A DNA stretch of 11,522 bases from Labilithrix sp. (lineage in GTDB: Bacteria > Myxococcota > Polyangia > Polyangiales > Polyangiaceae). The translations under genes and the position numbers were made by a program. Shown here in pieces: positions 1-7,139 of this stretch. Location: the NCBI GenBank assembly GCA_028287035.1, contig JAQBQL010000086.1, positions 1-11,522 on the forward strand, in the 5' to 3' direction. The notes under the pieces were generated by a model. That model made no database searches and was not told where the DNA came from. It saw nothing but the letters and a program-made list of their open reading frames with translations. Within the stretch, counting starts at the first letter, position 1. The number at the start of each line of letters is the position of its first letter.

Positions 1-1136
1 GCGGCGCTCGACGCGGCATCCTGATCCGCCCCGGTGCCCCCGCGGCGTCCCCCGAGCACGAGCGCGCCGATGCCGACCATGACGAGCAGCGGCACCGCGG
101 TGAGGCCGGCCAGCCAGGGAACGGAGCGCCGCCCGGGCGCGGTGTCCTGCTCCCACGACCCCCCGGTGCCGCTCCCGACGAGCGGCACGGCGATGGTCGA
201 TGCGCTCTCGGCCGGGGACGAGATCCGCCCGCTCCCCGTGCGCACGTGGCGCGGCGATCCGAACGGCGCGAGCGCTCGCACGAGCTCGCCGATCCCCTGG
301 AAGCGCTGCTCACGCGCGCGCTCGAGGCACCGCTCGACGATGGCGTCGACGCCGGGCGGCACGTCGGGGCGCAGCGTGGAGACGAGCGGGGCGTCGTGCT
401 CGAGGACCATCGAGCAGAGCTGGGGAAGGCTCTCGGCGACGAACGGCACGCGGCCGGTGAGGAGCTCGAACAGGATGACGCCGATCGACCAGACGTCGGT
501 GCGGCCGTCGACATCGCGGGCGCTCCGGATCTGCTCGGGGGACATGTAGTTCGGCGAGCCGAACACGTCGCTCGTGCGCGTCAGCGAGTGACTGTCGCCG
601 TCGGGCAGCGTCCACTTCGAGATGCCGAAATCGAGCACCTTCACGACCGGGCTGCCGTCGAGGCGGTGCGAGAGGAACAGGTTCTTCGGCTTGAGGTCGC
701 GGTGCACGATGCCGAGCGCGTGCGCCTCGGCGACGGCCTCGCAGACCTGGAGGAGGTAGTCGACCGCCTCCTCGACGGGCAGCGTGTGCTGCTTCTCGAG
801 GACCGCCTCGAAGTCGCTCCCGTCGAGGAGCTCCATCACGATGTAGGGCTCACCGGTGGGCAGGCGCCCGATGTCGAGCACCTCGGCCACGTGCTCGCTC
901 TTCAGCTGCACGGCGGCGCGCGCCTCGCGCTCGAACCGCTCGAGGGCGAGGGGCACGTTCATCGCCGCGGGCAGCATCATCTTGATCGCGACGCGCTTGC
1001 CGAGCGCCATGTTGCGCGCGGCGACGACGAAGCCCATGCCCCCGCGGCCGAGCACCCGCTCGACGCGGTACTTCTCCGCGAGCACCTCGCCGGGGAGGAC
1101 CGGCGGCGTCTCTTCGGAGAGCGAGGGCGACGACAT
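1..1136 (-). CDS. Membrane-anchored serine/threonine protein kinase (partial, C-terminus off the left edge)
   Basis: Hanks-type Ser/Thr kinase of the PknB-like bacterial group, which phosphorylates proteins in the cytoplasm. I translated 378 residues from the ATG at 1136 to the window edge. The glycine-rich loop GRGGMGFV is at residues 30-37, the ATP-binding Lys of VAIK at 52, and the alpha-C Glu of FEREAR at 71. The catalytic loop HRDLKPKN is at 145-152 (Asp147), DFG at 169-171, and the activation/P+1 segment GSPNYMSPEQ at 193-202. Kinase domain about 23-290. A Ser/Gly/Pro-rich linker follows, then one hydrophobic segment at about 340-362 (WLAGLTAVPLLVMVGIGALV) that should be a single transmembrane helix. 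All catalytic residues are present, so it should be active. The extracytoplasmic part, which would show any sensor domain, lies outside the window. It is divergent from the radical SAM gene (79 bp between starts). No good Shine-Dalgarno is visible, but there is no better start before the conserved N-lobe. Kinase assignment is very secure; substrate unknown. Confidence 0.95.
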   Translation of the reverse strand, partial: MSSPSLSEETPPVLPGEVLAEKYRVERVLGRGGMGFVVAARNMALGKRVAIKMMLPAAMNVPLALERFEREARAAVQLKSEHVAEVLDIGRLPTGEPYIVMELLDGSDFEAVLEKQHTLPVEEAVDYLLQVCEAVAEAHALGIVHRDLKPKNLFLSHRLDGSPVVKVLDFGISKWTLPDGDSHSLTRTSDVFGSPNYMSPEQIRSARDVDGRTDVWSIGVILFELLTGRVPFVAESLPQLCSMVLEHDAPLVSTLRPDVPPGVDAIVERCLERAREQRFQGIGELVRALAPFGSPRHVRTGSGRISSPAESASTIAVPLVGSGTGGSWEQDTAPGRRSVPWLAGLTAVPLLVMVGIGALVLGGRRGGTGADQDAASSA

Positions 1137-1215
1137 GGGCGGCGCGCGGAGGGTATCACCTCATCCGTGGTGGCGCGGCATGGCCAGCGCACCTTCCTTT
1201 TGGCATGCTGCCGGG
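1137..1215. promoter_or_regulatory. Divergent intergenic region between kinase and radical SAM genes
   Basis: These 79 bp separate the two divergent start codons, so promoters for both genes are expected here or just inside the coding regions. I see no convincing -35/-10 pair, sigma-54 element or strong Shine-Dalgarno on either strand. The assignment rests on gene layout only. Confidence 0.35.
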
Positions 1216-3063
1216 ATGCGCATCGCCCTCGTCTATCCGCCGCCGTGGAAGATCCCCGGCCCGGGGGAGAGCACGCAGGCGCTGGGGGCCGACGGTCCGC
1301 CCCCCGAGTACCGGCACGGCGATCTCGACGCCGACTTCTACCAGACGCCTTATGGCCTCTTCGCGCTCGGCGCGCAGGCGCTCCGGGCCGGTCATCAGGT
1401 GAAGGTGCTGAACCTCTCGTCCTACGCGTGGAACGAGGTCGAGAAGGTCATCGCAAGCCTCGACGCCGAGCTCTTCGGGATGTCGTGCTGGACCGCCAAT
1501 CGCCGCGGCGTGAAGCTCGTGTCGGAGGCCATCAAGCGCCGGCATCCGGCTGCGCACGTGGTGGTCGGCGGGCCGCACGCGACGCCGCTCGGGCCCGAGC
1601 TCCTCCGCGACTATCCGCACGTGGACACGGTCTGCCTGGGCGAGGCGGACGTGACCTTCCTCGAGCTCGTCGACCGGCTCGGACGCGGGCAGGACGTACG
1701 CGGCCTCGCCGGCACCGTGTACCGCGACGGCGACAGCGTCCTCCAGGGCCCGCCACGCAAGAACGTCGTCGACCTCGACGCCCTCGCGTCGCCCCACGAC
1801 TACTTCGATACGCACATCATGATGACGTCCCGCGGCTGCGCGTGGTCCTGCACGTTCTGCGGCTCCGAGACCACGTGGGGCCGCGGCTTCCGCGCGAACT
1901 CGCTCGAGTACGTGCTCTCGGCGATGCAGAAGGTCAGCGCCCGGCTCCCCGTGAAGATGATCCAGATCAAGGACGACACCTTCACGACGCAGAAGAAGCG
2001 GGTCCTCGAGCTGTGCCAGCAGATGCGCGCGCGGAACATGGGCTTCTTCTGGAGCTGCGATACGCGCGTCGACCTCCTGTCGGACGAGCTCCTCAGGGAG
2101 ATGCGCCTCGCCGGCTGCCAGCGTCTGTCGCTCGGCGTCGAGAGCGGCTCGCAGCAGATCCTCGACGGCATCGAGAAGAAAATCACCCCCGACGAGATCC
2201 TCGCTTCGACCGCGCTCGCGAAGAAGTACGGCATCAAGGTCCGCTACTTCATGATGCTCGGCAACCGGGGCGAGACGAAGGAGACGTTCGCCGAGACGCT
2301 GCGCTTCCTCGAGAAGGCCCGGCCGCACGAGTACGTGTTCTCGTGTCTCTCGATCTACCCGGGCACGAAGGACTTCCACGCGGCGGAGGAGGCGGGCTGG
2401 CTGTCGCGCGACGAGTTCTTCACCGGCACCTTCCAGGAGCTGAAGACGCCGTTCGACGCCGACGAGTCGACGATGGCCTACCTCAACGCGTGGTTCCGTG
2501 ACCACAGCGGCCTCCGCGTCGTCCACCAGGACGGCTCGCGCGAGTACGAGGCGGTGCTCGCGCTGCTGCCCGATCACCACGCCGCGCACATGGACCTCGG
2601 CGCCGCGTACTACCACGAGGGAAGGCTGGACCTCGCGGAGCGCCACGTCCGCCGCGCGCTCGACCTCGGCTACCCGTGTCCCGGCCTCGCCTACAACCAC
2701 CTCGCGTGCATCGCGCAGGCGCGCGGCGACCTCGACGGGATGATGGATCTGTTCACGACCGCGGCGAAGGTCGACCCGCAGCACTGGGTGCTCATCCAGA
2801 ACGTCAACGCGGCACGGGCCTGGTTCAAGGCGGCGGGTCCGGCGAAGAAGCTGCCCCTTGCACTGACCGTACGGCACGACTTCCAGCTGCTCGAGCGCAC
2901 CATGCAGCCGACGTTGCCGGGGCCGTTGCCTGCCGACTACGCCGAGTGGAAACCGGCGCTCGCCCCGGCGCTCGCCGCCGATGTCTTCGTGAAGACGCCC
3001 GACCTCGAGGGCAGCGCGAAGGGGCTCACCGCGAAGAAGAAGCTGCGCGTCGTGGAGAGCTGA
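1216..3063 (+). CDS. B12-binding radical SAM protein with C-terminal TPR-like region
   Basis: 615-residue cytosolic Fe-S enzyme of the cobalamin-dependent radical SAM superfamily (BchE-like layout). Residues 1-185 form a Rossmann-like B12-binding domain, starting with the beta-strand MRIALVYPP and carrying the loop VVVGGPHATPLG at 115-126 and LGEAD at 141-145; no DxHxxG motif is seen, so B12 would bind 'base-off' without His ligation. The radical SAM core, about 198-410, has the 4Fe-4S motif CAWSCTFC (Cys208, Cys212, Cys215), the SAM-contacting GVESGSQ at 307-313 and the strand YFMMLGNRGET. Residues about 453-525 hold two helix-turn-helix units resembling TPRs (HMDLGAAYYHEGRLDLAERH; AYNHLACIAQARGDLDGMMD). 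I chose the ATG at 1216 because it begins the first strand; an in-frame ATG at 1180 would add 12 residues with no better ribosome site. Members of this class methylate, ring-contract or cyclise unactivated carbons, often in natural-product or lipid pathways. No substrate can be read from this context. It converges on the ASH lipoprotein gene. Confidence 0.9.
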   Translation: MRIALVYPPPWKIPGPGESTQALGADGPPPEYRHGDLDADFYQTPYGLFALGAQALRAGHQVKVLNLSSYAWNEVEKVIASLDAELFGMSCWTANRRGVKLVSEAIKRRHPAAHVVVGGPHATPLGPELLRDYPHVDTVCLGEADVTFLELVDRLGRGQDVRGLAGTVYRDGDSVLQGPPRKNVVDLDALASPHDYFDTHIMMTSRGCAWSCTFCGSETTWGRGFRANSLEYVLSAMQKVSARLPVKMIQIKDDTFTTQKKRVLELCQQMRARNMGFFWSCDTRVDLLSDELLREMRLAGCQRLSLGVESGSQQILDGIEKKITPDEILASTALAKKYGIKVRYFMMLGNRGETKETFAETLRFLEKARPHEYVFSCLSIYPGTKDFHAAEEAGWLSRDEFFTGTFQELKTPFDADESTMAYLNAWFRDHSGLRVVHQDGSREYEAVLALLPDHHAAHMDLGAAYYHEGRLDLAERHVRRALDLGYPCPGLAYNHLACIAQARGDLDGMMDLFTTAAKVDPQHWVLIQNVNAARAWFKAAGPAKKLPLALTVRHDFQLLERTMQPTLPGPLPADYAEWKPALAPALAADVFVKTPDLEGSAKGLTAKKKLRVVES

Positions 3064-3073
3064 CGGGACGTCA
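3061..3073. repeat. Inverted repeat joining two convergent stop codons
   Basis: TGACG-GGA-CGTCA is a perfect 5-bp inverted repeat whose ends are the TGA stop of the radical SAM gene and the TGA stop (TCA on this strand) of the ASH lipoprotein gene. It is too short, and lacks the T-tract, for a confident terminator. Confidence 0.4.
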
Positions 3074-4504
3074 GTTCTTGCCGGACAGTGCCAGCGAAGG
3101 CGGCATCCCGCAGATCGGCATGCTCGAGTAGAACGCCTGCACCGGCCTCAGCGTGGCCGTGAAGGTGCCGCCCTGCGTCGGGTTGAAGTCCACGGTGATC
3201 GGCAGCGCCGAGCCGGCATTCACGTTCAGCACCGGGAAGTTGGGATTGGCCCGGAATGCCGAGGAGCCAGCGAGGTCCCACAGGAGGCCGACGTTGTCGT
3301 TGCCCTCGTTCTTGAGCTGGAACGGCTGGGAGCCCTTACCGCTGAACGAGAGCGCCGCCTTGTCCATGGTCAGGATGACCCCGTGCGGCGCGACGTGGAG
3401 CGGCGCCTTCTTGGCATTGGGCCCCGAGTAATCGACCGCCCCGGTGAACGAGAACACCAGGTCCTCGGTGAGCTCCGCCAGCGGAGCGGTCACGCCCAGC
3501 GGCTTCGGCGTCACCTTCACGATCGCGGTCGCGGGCGCCGCGCTGCTGCCGCCCGAGAGCACTGTCTGCGGGGGCATCACCACCGTGAATGCCGACGTCG
3601 CGGACTGGCTCATCGAGAACGACACGCTTCCTGCGGCGTAGCTCGAGATGGTGAGGTCGCGCGTCTCGGGCGCGGTCCCGCACGGCTGACGGCCCCAGTC
3701 GAGGGCGCCGACCGACACGTCGGTCGTCACCCGGCGCCCCGTGACCGAGAGCAGCGGGACGCCCCCGCAGATCTTCGTGACGTTCGGCTTGATCGTCCCG
3801 GACAGCGGCGCGGCGTCCTCGTTCTTGGCGACATCGAGGGCGACCGTGAAGGTGCCGCTCGCGCCGGGCGCGATCGTGGCGAGGGGCCCGACGATGAACG
3901 CGGGGTTGTCGCTCGTGAAGCCGCTCACCGAGAGCGGCGCGTTGCCCTTGTTCAGCACCTCGACGGGCGTGGCCGGGCCGCCGTTCTCCTTGCGGACGTC
4001 GCCGTACGCGATGGCCGACTGGACGAGCTCCATCGTGGGGCCGATGCCCTTCGTCGAGGCCTTCACGGTGCGGACGGCCGCGCCCGCGGTGATGATGAGG
4101 TCGGCGCTGTCGTCGCCGGCGAGCCGCGGCGTGACGAAGACCGGGATGGTCACGACCTGGTTGGCGTGCGCCGTGCCCGAGGTCGGACCGTCGATCCGGA
4201 ACGCGGTCCCGACCGGCACCACCGCGGCCCACGCGACGTCGCCCGCGCTCTTGTTGTGGATCGCGATGATCTTCGAGGTGGGCGCCTCCGCCCCGCACGG
4301 GTTCTCACCGAACTCGAGGGGCACATCCGAGATGTCGACGTTCGGGTCGCCGGGCTGCCCGCCGTCGCCGGGGGCGGCCGCGAGATCGCCCTCGCCGAGC
4401 CCCGCGATCCGCGCGCATCCCGCGAGGCCGCCGCTCGACGATGCGAGGACCGCCGCGGCAAGCCACGTATGCGCGAGGCGCTTCGTTCGAAGACCCACGA
4501 TCAC
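3071..4504 (-). CDS. ASH / choice-of-anchor D repeat lipoprotein
   Basis: Predicted exported lipoprotein of 477 residues. The N-terminus has a basic patch (RTKR), a hydrophobic stretch (LAAAVLASSSGGLAG) and a lipobox LAGC with Cys30, followed by an acidic/Gly/Pro linker to about residue 56. The rest is four tandem Ig-like units of about 100 residues, each opening with a strand of the type 'hxFG': PLEFGENPCG at 62-71, IAYGDVRKENGG at 165-176, LDWGRQPCG at 268-276 and LSFSGKGSQPF at 385-395. Each continues with a pattern like VLNKGNAPLSVSGF and AFIVGPLATIAPGASGTF. This is the ASH/HYDIN-type beta-sandwich pattern called 'choice-of-anchor D', common in large myxobacterial surface proteins; such domains bind other proteins. 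No catalytic motif is seen. Start: tandem GTG codons at 4504 and 4498; both fit the signal peptide and neither has a clear ribosome site. It lies 50 bp downstream of the TolC-family gene on the same strand, so they are probably cotranscribed. Exact role unknown. Confidence 0.85.
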   Translation of the reverse strand: MIVGLRTKRLAHTWLAAAVLASSSGGLAGCARIAGLGEGDLAAAPGDGGQPGDPNVDISDVPLEFGENPCGAEAPTSKIIAIHNKSAGDVAWAAVVPVGTAFRIDGPTSGTAHANQVVTIPVFVTPRLAGDDSADLIITAGAAVRTVKASTKGIGPTMELVQSAIAYGDVRKENGGPATPVEVLNKGNAPLSVSGFTSDNPAFIVGPLATIAPGASGTFTVALDVAKNEDAAPLSGTIKPNVTKICGGVPLLSVTGRRVTTDVSVGALDWGRQPCGTAPETRDLTISSYAAGSVSFSMSQSATSAFTVVMPPQTVLSGGSSAAPATAIVKVTPKPLGVTAPLAELTEDLVFSFTGAVDYSGPNAKKAPLHVAPHGVILTMDKAALSFSGKGSQPFQLKNEGNDNVGLLWDLAGSSAFRANPNFPVLNVNAGSALPITVDFNPTQGGTFTATLRPVQAFYSSMPICGMPPSLALSGKN

Positions 4505-4521
4505 GAGCGTACCAGAAGGGC

Positions 4522-4547
4522 CGGGCGCGGACCCAACCCCGCGCCCG
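4522..4547 (-). terminator. Intercistronic GC-rich hairpin between TolC-family gene and ASH lipoprotein gene
   Basis: A perfect 9-bp inverted repeat (CGGGCGCGG / CCGCGCCCG, arms 4522-4530 and 4539-4547) with an 8-base loop. It lies in the 50-bp gap after the TolC stop and before the downstream GTG start. No T-run follows it in the minus direction, so it could be an attenuator, an mRNA-stabilising or processing element, or a weak terminator. The hairpin is read directly from the sequence; its function is inferred. Confidence 0.4.
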
Positions 4548-4554
4548 CTCACCC

Positions 4555-6222
4555 CTACTTCGCGTCGCGCCCGACGGCGTGGTCCAGCCGCACGCGTGCG
4601 ATGCGGGCGTCGGCCTGCGCGTTGAGCCGCTCGAAGCGCGTCTGGGCGAGGACGATCTCGGCGTCGATGAGCGTCGTCGCGGTTCCGCGCCCGTTGTTGA
4701 ACAGCTCGCGGGCCACGCGGTAGCCTTCCTGCGCGCTCTCGAGCTGCCGCTGGGTGGAGAGGATCGCGGCGTCCGCCTCGAAGATCGCCTGGTAGGCCTG
4801 CTGGACCTCGATGTCGATCCCGTCGCGCGTTGCGCTCTTCTGGGCCTCGAGCTGCGCGGCGCGGGCGTCGGCATCGCTGCCGTTCGCGTTCGCGGTGATG
4901 ATGTCGTTCGGCGACCAGCTGACCTGCGCCCCCGCCTGCCAGGTGCCGAACCACTCGTTCGTCTGCGGGAAGCGGCGCTGGTTCGGGTTCGAGTACTCCG
5001 CCGTGCCGAAGGCCGACACGACCGGATACCGGCCAGCACGCTGCACGACGGCGAGCTTGCGCGACGCTTCGGCGTTCCTGTCGATGCTCTTGATCTCGGG
5101 CCGCGCGCTGCGCGCCTCGGTCATCAGCGTTCGCACGTCGGTGGGCGCCGGCGGGATGTTCCCGTCGAGCGACTCGCCCGGGTTCAGCACGTCGGCGTCG
5201 TTCGCGTGGAGGGCGATGCGCACCTGCCGCTCGGTGAGCGCGACACCGCTCTTCGCGCGTTCCACGGCCAGCTCGGCCGCGGCAACCTGGGTCTGCGCGC
5301 GCAGCACGTCGGCGCGCGAGGCGTTCCCGACCTGGAACTGGTTCTCGGCGTCCTTCTGGTGGGCCTGCGCGACGGCGAGCGACTGCTCGGCGACGACGAC
5401 GGCGCCCTTCGAACGGAGCCACGTGTAGTAGGCCACCTTGCCGTTCGCGTACGAGACGGAACGCGCGGCGACGACGTCGTAGCGAGCGGCGTCCACCGAG
5501 AGCGTTGCTGCGCTGTAGGCCTTGCCGATGCGCAGGAAGTAGTCGCTGATCGGTATCGCGATGTTCGCCTGCGTGACGTAGTTGTCGAGGACGAGCGGGA
5601 AGCTGAAGCTGCCCGCGGCGATGGTGGCCGGGTTCACCGTGCCCGGAGCGTCGGTGGTGACGACGAGGCTCCCGCCCCCGGTCACGCTCGGCGGCGTGAA
5701 CTCGCTGAGGCGCGTGTACCGGCCGAGGAACGACAGGCGAGGAAGGTAGTTCTGCCACTGCACGTCGGTGCGTGCGGTCGCTCCGGCGAGCGACTGCTCG
5801 GCGGCCTTCGCCTGGTAGCTGGTGACCGCGGCGCGCGCTCCGACCTGCTCGGCGGTCAGCGCGCTCGTGTTCATGGCCGGACCCGGCTGCCCGGCGGGGG
5901 TCTCGCCCTGCTCGCTGCCGCGCGAGCCGGAAGGCTCGCTCGCTCCTCCTCCTCCTCCTCCTCCTCCTCCTCCTCCTCCTCCTCCTGGCGTGGGGGGGGT
6001 CGACCGGTTGGTCCCGGTCTGCGGAGCGGGCGGCGCGTTCGGCGCGGTGCCGGGCGGAGCGCCGTTGGCACCCGCACCGGACTGCGCCGCCACGGTGCTG
6101 GCGGACGACAAGAGGAGGAGCGCTGCAGCAGCTCCGCCGAGGTTTCTCAGACGACGTCTCGCCATCAACCGTTCACTGCCGCGTCCGGGAGGGGAGGCGT
6201 TTCGCGTCTCGTGGTCCCGCAT
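4555..6222 (-). CDS. TolC-family outer-membrane efflux protein with poly-Gly insert
   Basis: 555-residue outer-membrane channel of the OEP/TolC family, the exit duct for tripartite efflux pumps and type I secretion. A basic region (ARRRLRNLGG) and hydrophobic core (AAAALLLLSSASTVAA) form the signal peptide, followed by an unusual Pro/Gly-rich linker (about 47-120) containing 14 consecutive Gly (80-93). Two homologous coiled-coil/beta repeats follow, about 120-330 and 345-550. Family marks: NYLPRLSFLGRYTRLSEF, FQVGNASRADVLRAQTQVAA in repeat 1, and the second-repeat counterpart ELFNNGRGTATTLIDAEIVL with the ending ARVRLDHAVGR. Length is normal for the family once the linker is discounted. The ATG at 6222 is preceded by AAAGGA six bases upstream; an internal ATG at 6165 would give a more compact signal peptide but has no ribosome site. 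No inner-membrane pump or periplasmic adaptor gene is adjacent, so its partner must be elsewhere. The ASH lipoprotein gene follows and may encode an associated envelope factor. Confidence 0.93.
   Translation of the reverse strand: MRDHETRNASPPGRGSERLMARRRLRNLGGAAAALLLLSSASTVAAQSGAGANGAPPGTAPNAPPAPQTGTNRSTPPTPGGGGGGGGGGGGGGASEPSGSRGSEQGETPAGQPGPAMNTSALTAEQVGARAAVTSYQAKAAEQSLAGATARTDVQWQNYLPRLSFLGRYTRLSEFTPPSVTGGGSLVVTTDAPGTVNPATIAAGSFSFPLVLDNYVTQANIAIPISDYFLRIGKAYSAATLSVDAARYDVVAARSVSYANGKVAYYTWLRSKGAVVVAEQSLAVAQAHQKDAENQFQVGNASRADVLRAQTQVAAAELAVERAKSGVALTERQVRIALHANDADVLNPGESLDGNIPPAPTDVRTLMTEARSARPEIKSIDRNAEASRKLAVVQRAGRYPVVSAFGTAEYSNPNQRRFPQTNEWFGTWQAGAQVSWSPNDIITANANGSDADARAAQLEAQKSATRDGIDIEVQQAYQAIFEADAAILSTQRQLESAQEGYRVARELFNNGRGTATTLIDAEIVLAQTRFERLNAQADARIARVRLDHAVGRDAK
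5944..5985 (-). repeat. (GGA)14 trinucleotide microsatellite coding poly-Gly
   Basis: Fourteen perfect tandem TCC units on the plus strand, read as 14 GGA codons (residues 80-93) in the TolC-family gene. Using one codon without variation, GGA, although the surrounding gene mostly prefers C/G-ending codons, points to repeat expansion by slippage rather than codon selection. Length changes would keep the frame and only alter linker length. Confidence 0.9.
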
Positions 6223-6228
6223 GGGCAG

Positions 6229-6234
6229 TCCTTT
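6229..6234 (-). promoter_or_regulatory. Ribosome binding site of the TolC-family gene
   Basis: AAAGGA on the minus strand, six bases before the ATG at 6222. It is one of the clearest Shine-Dalgarno sequences in the window and supports 6222 rather than 6165 as the start. The 128-bp region 6223-6350 also separates this gene from the divergent lipoprotein gene and should hold both promoters; I see no clear -35/-10 pair. Confidence 0.6.
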
Positions 6235-6334
6235 CTTCGCTCGTCCGATGCCGCCCGATGGCTGCGCGCTCGCGAAATCTGCGGCTGCTTCTACTTCGGC
6301 TGAGGAAAAAGCTGGACGAAAAAGGACCGCTTGC

Positions 6335-6341
6335 AGAAGGA
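6335..6341 (+). promoter_or_regulatory. Ribosome binding site deciding the start of the BsuPI-like lipoprotein
   Basis: AGAAGGA, nine bases before the ATG at 6351. It supports this start over the longer in-frame ATG at 6258. Confidence 0.55.
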
Positions 6342-6350
6342 TCGACGCCG

Positions 6351-7139
6351 ATGGCCAAGCTTGCCCGCGTCGTTGTCGTGACGAGCCTGTCGCTCGCCGC
6401 GTCGCAGCTCGCGTCGTTGCTCGGCTGTTCGCCGCCTCCGCAGCGCAAGCCGGTGGAGATGGCGCCCATCGGAACGGTGCCCGACATCCCGCGCGTCGCG
6501 GCCGATCCCGCCGACGGCGGAGCGAGCACCGCGCCGAACAGCGGAACGAACCCGGCGTCTGCCAAGGAAGCCGCGTGCACCATGGCGGAGATCGATTCGC
6601 TCGCCGAGTCGCTGCGCGGCTGCGACGTGCCGATGCCGAAGCCCGCGGAGCTCACGCCGGGTCTCGCCGACAAGCTGGAGCTGTCCGTCACCACGAACAC
6701 GCCGTCCGTCCAGCCGGGCGGCCGCGTCGACGTCACGCTGACGATGAAGAACCGGACCGCCGACCCGCTCACGCTCTACTTCTCGGGCGAAGGAAAGATC
6801 CGGTTCGAGGTCGAGGCCTACGACGCCAAGGGCGCGCGCCGCATCGACATCCCGAACGGCAAGCCGCCGAAGAACGCCTTTCCTCCCGGCCGGCCCACGA
6901 AGGTCGCCCGGATCATCCTGCTCGGCGGCGGCAGCGCGCGGGTCCGCGTCCCGTGGGATGCCACGAAGAGCCGCTGGGCGCCGGAGAAGGTGAGGTCGTG
7001 GGACGGCAAGGGCGCGGCGCGCGCGCCGATGGGCGAGATGATCATCGGCAAGTACCAGCTGCGCGTGGCCCTTCCGCTCCTCACGCCCGAGAAGGGCGAC
7101 CTCGACACGCCGAAGGTCCCGATCGACATCGCGAAGTGA
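6351..7139 (+). CDS. Lipoprotein with BsuPI-like Ig-fold domain
   Basis: Predicted 262-residue lipoprotein of unknown function. The N-terminus MAKLARVVVVTSLSLAASQL runs into the lipobox LLGC with Cys26; Ser follows the Cys, which in proteobacteria favours outer-membrane sorting. A Pro/Ala/Ser-rich linker (27-75) precedes a short Cys-containing stretch (CTMAEIDSLAESLRGCDVP, two Cys that could pair). A beta-rich domain follows from about 100 to the end: LSVTTNTPSVQPGGRVDVTL, MKNRTADPLTLYF, then IRFEVEAYDAKGAR. That 'V-NxT-pLtL-F-sG-...-f-V-D-G' pattern resembles the BsuPI/intracellular-proteinase-inhibitor and CARDB-like Ig folds; this is resemblance by eye, not a proven family call. The ATG at 6351 is chosen because AGAAGGA lies nine bases upstream and it starts the signal peptide; the frame stays open upstream to an ATG at 6258, which would bury the signal peptide. 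Its neighbour downstream is another lipoprotein on the same strand, but 155 bp away. Confidence 0.82.
   Translation: MAKLARVVVVTSLSLAASQLASLLGCSPPPQRKPVEMAPIGTVPDIPRVAADPADGGASTAPNSGTNPASAKEAACTMAEIDSLAESLRGCDVPMPKPAELTPGLADKLELSVTTNTPSVQPGGRVDVTLTMKNRTADPLTLYFSGEGKIRFEVEAYDAKGARRIDIPNGKPPKNAFPPGRPTKVARIILLGGGSARVRVPWDATKSRWAPEKVRSWDGKGAARAPMGEMIIGKYQLRVALPLLTPEKGDLDTPKVPIDIAK

Noticed and set aside
246..2501. Long plus-strand open frame spanning the kinase and part of the radical SAM gene
   Set aside because: It is a GC-driven artefact: its translation is Arg/Ala/Gly-rich low-complexity without any domain and it overlaps two genes with clear motifs on the correct strands.
1156..2877. Long minus-strand open frame antisense to the radical SAM gene
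   Set aside because: Composition typical of antisense frames in GC-rich DNA; no conserved motif, while the plus-strand gene has CxxxCxxC and TPR motifs.
5944..5985. Microsatellite as an on/off phase-variation switch
   Set aside because: The unit is three bases, so slippage changes length but keeps the frame; it cannot switch the gene off.
4441..6303. Plus-strand open frame opposite the TolC-family gene
   Set aside because: Low-complexity Arg-rich antisense shadow; the minus-strand protein has the TolC repeats and a signal peptide.
6258..6350. Longer start for the BsuPI-like lipoprotein (ATG at 6258)
   Set aside because: It would place 31 extra residues before a clear lipoprotein signal peptide that has its own AGAAGGA ribosome site.
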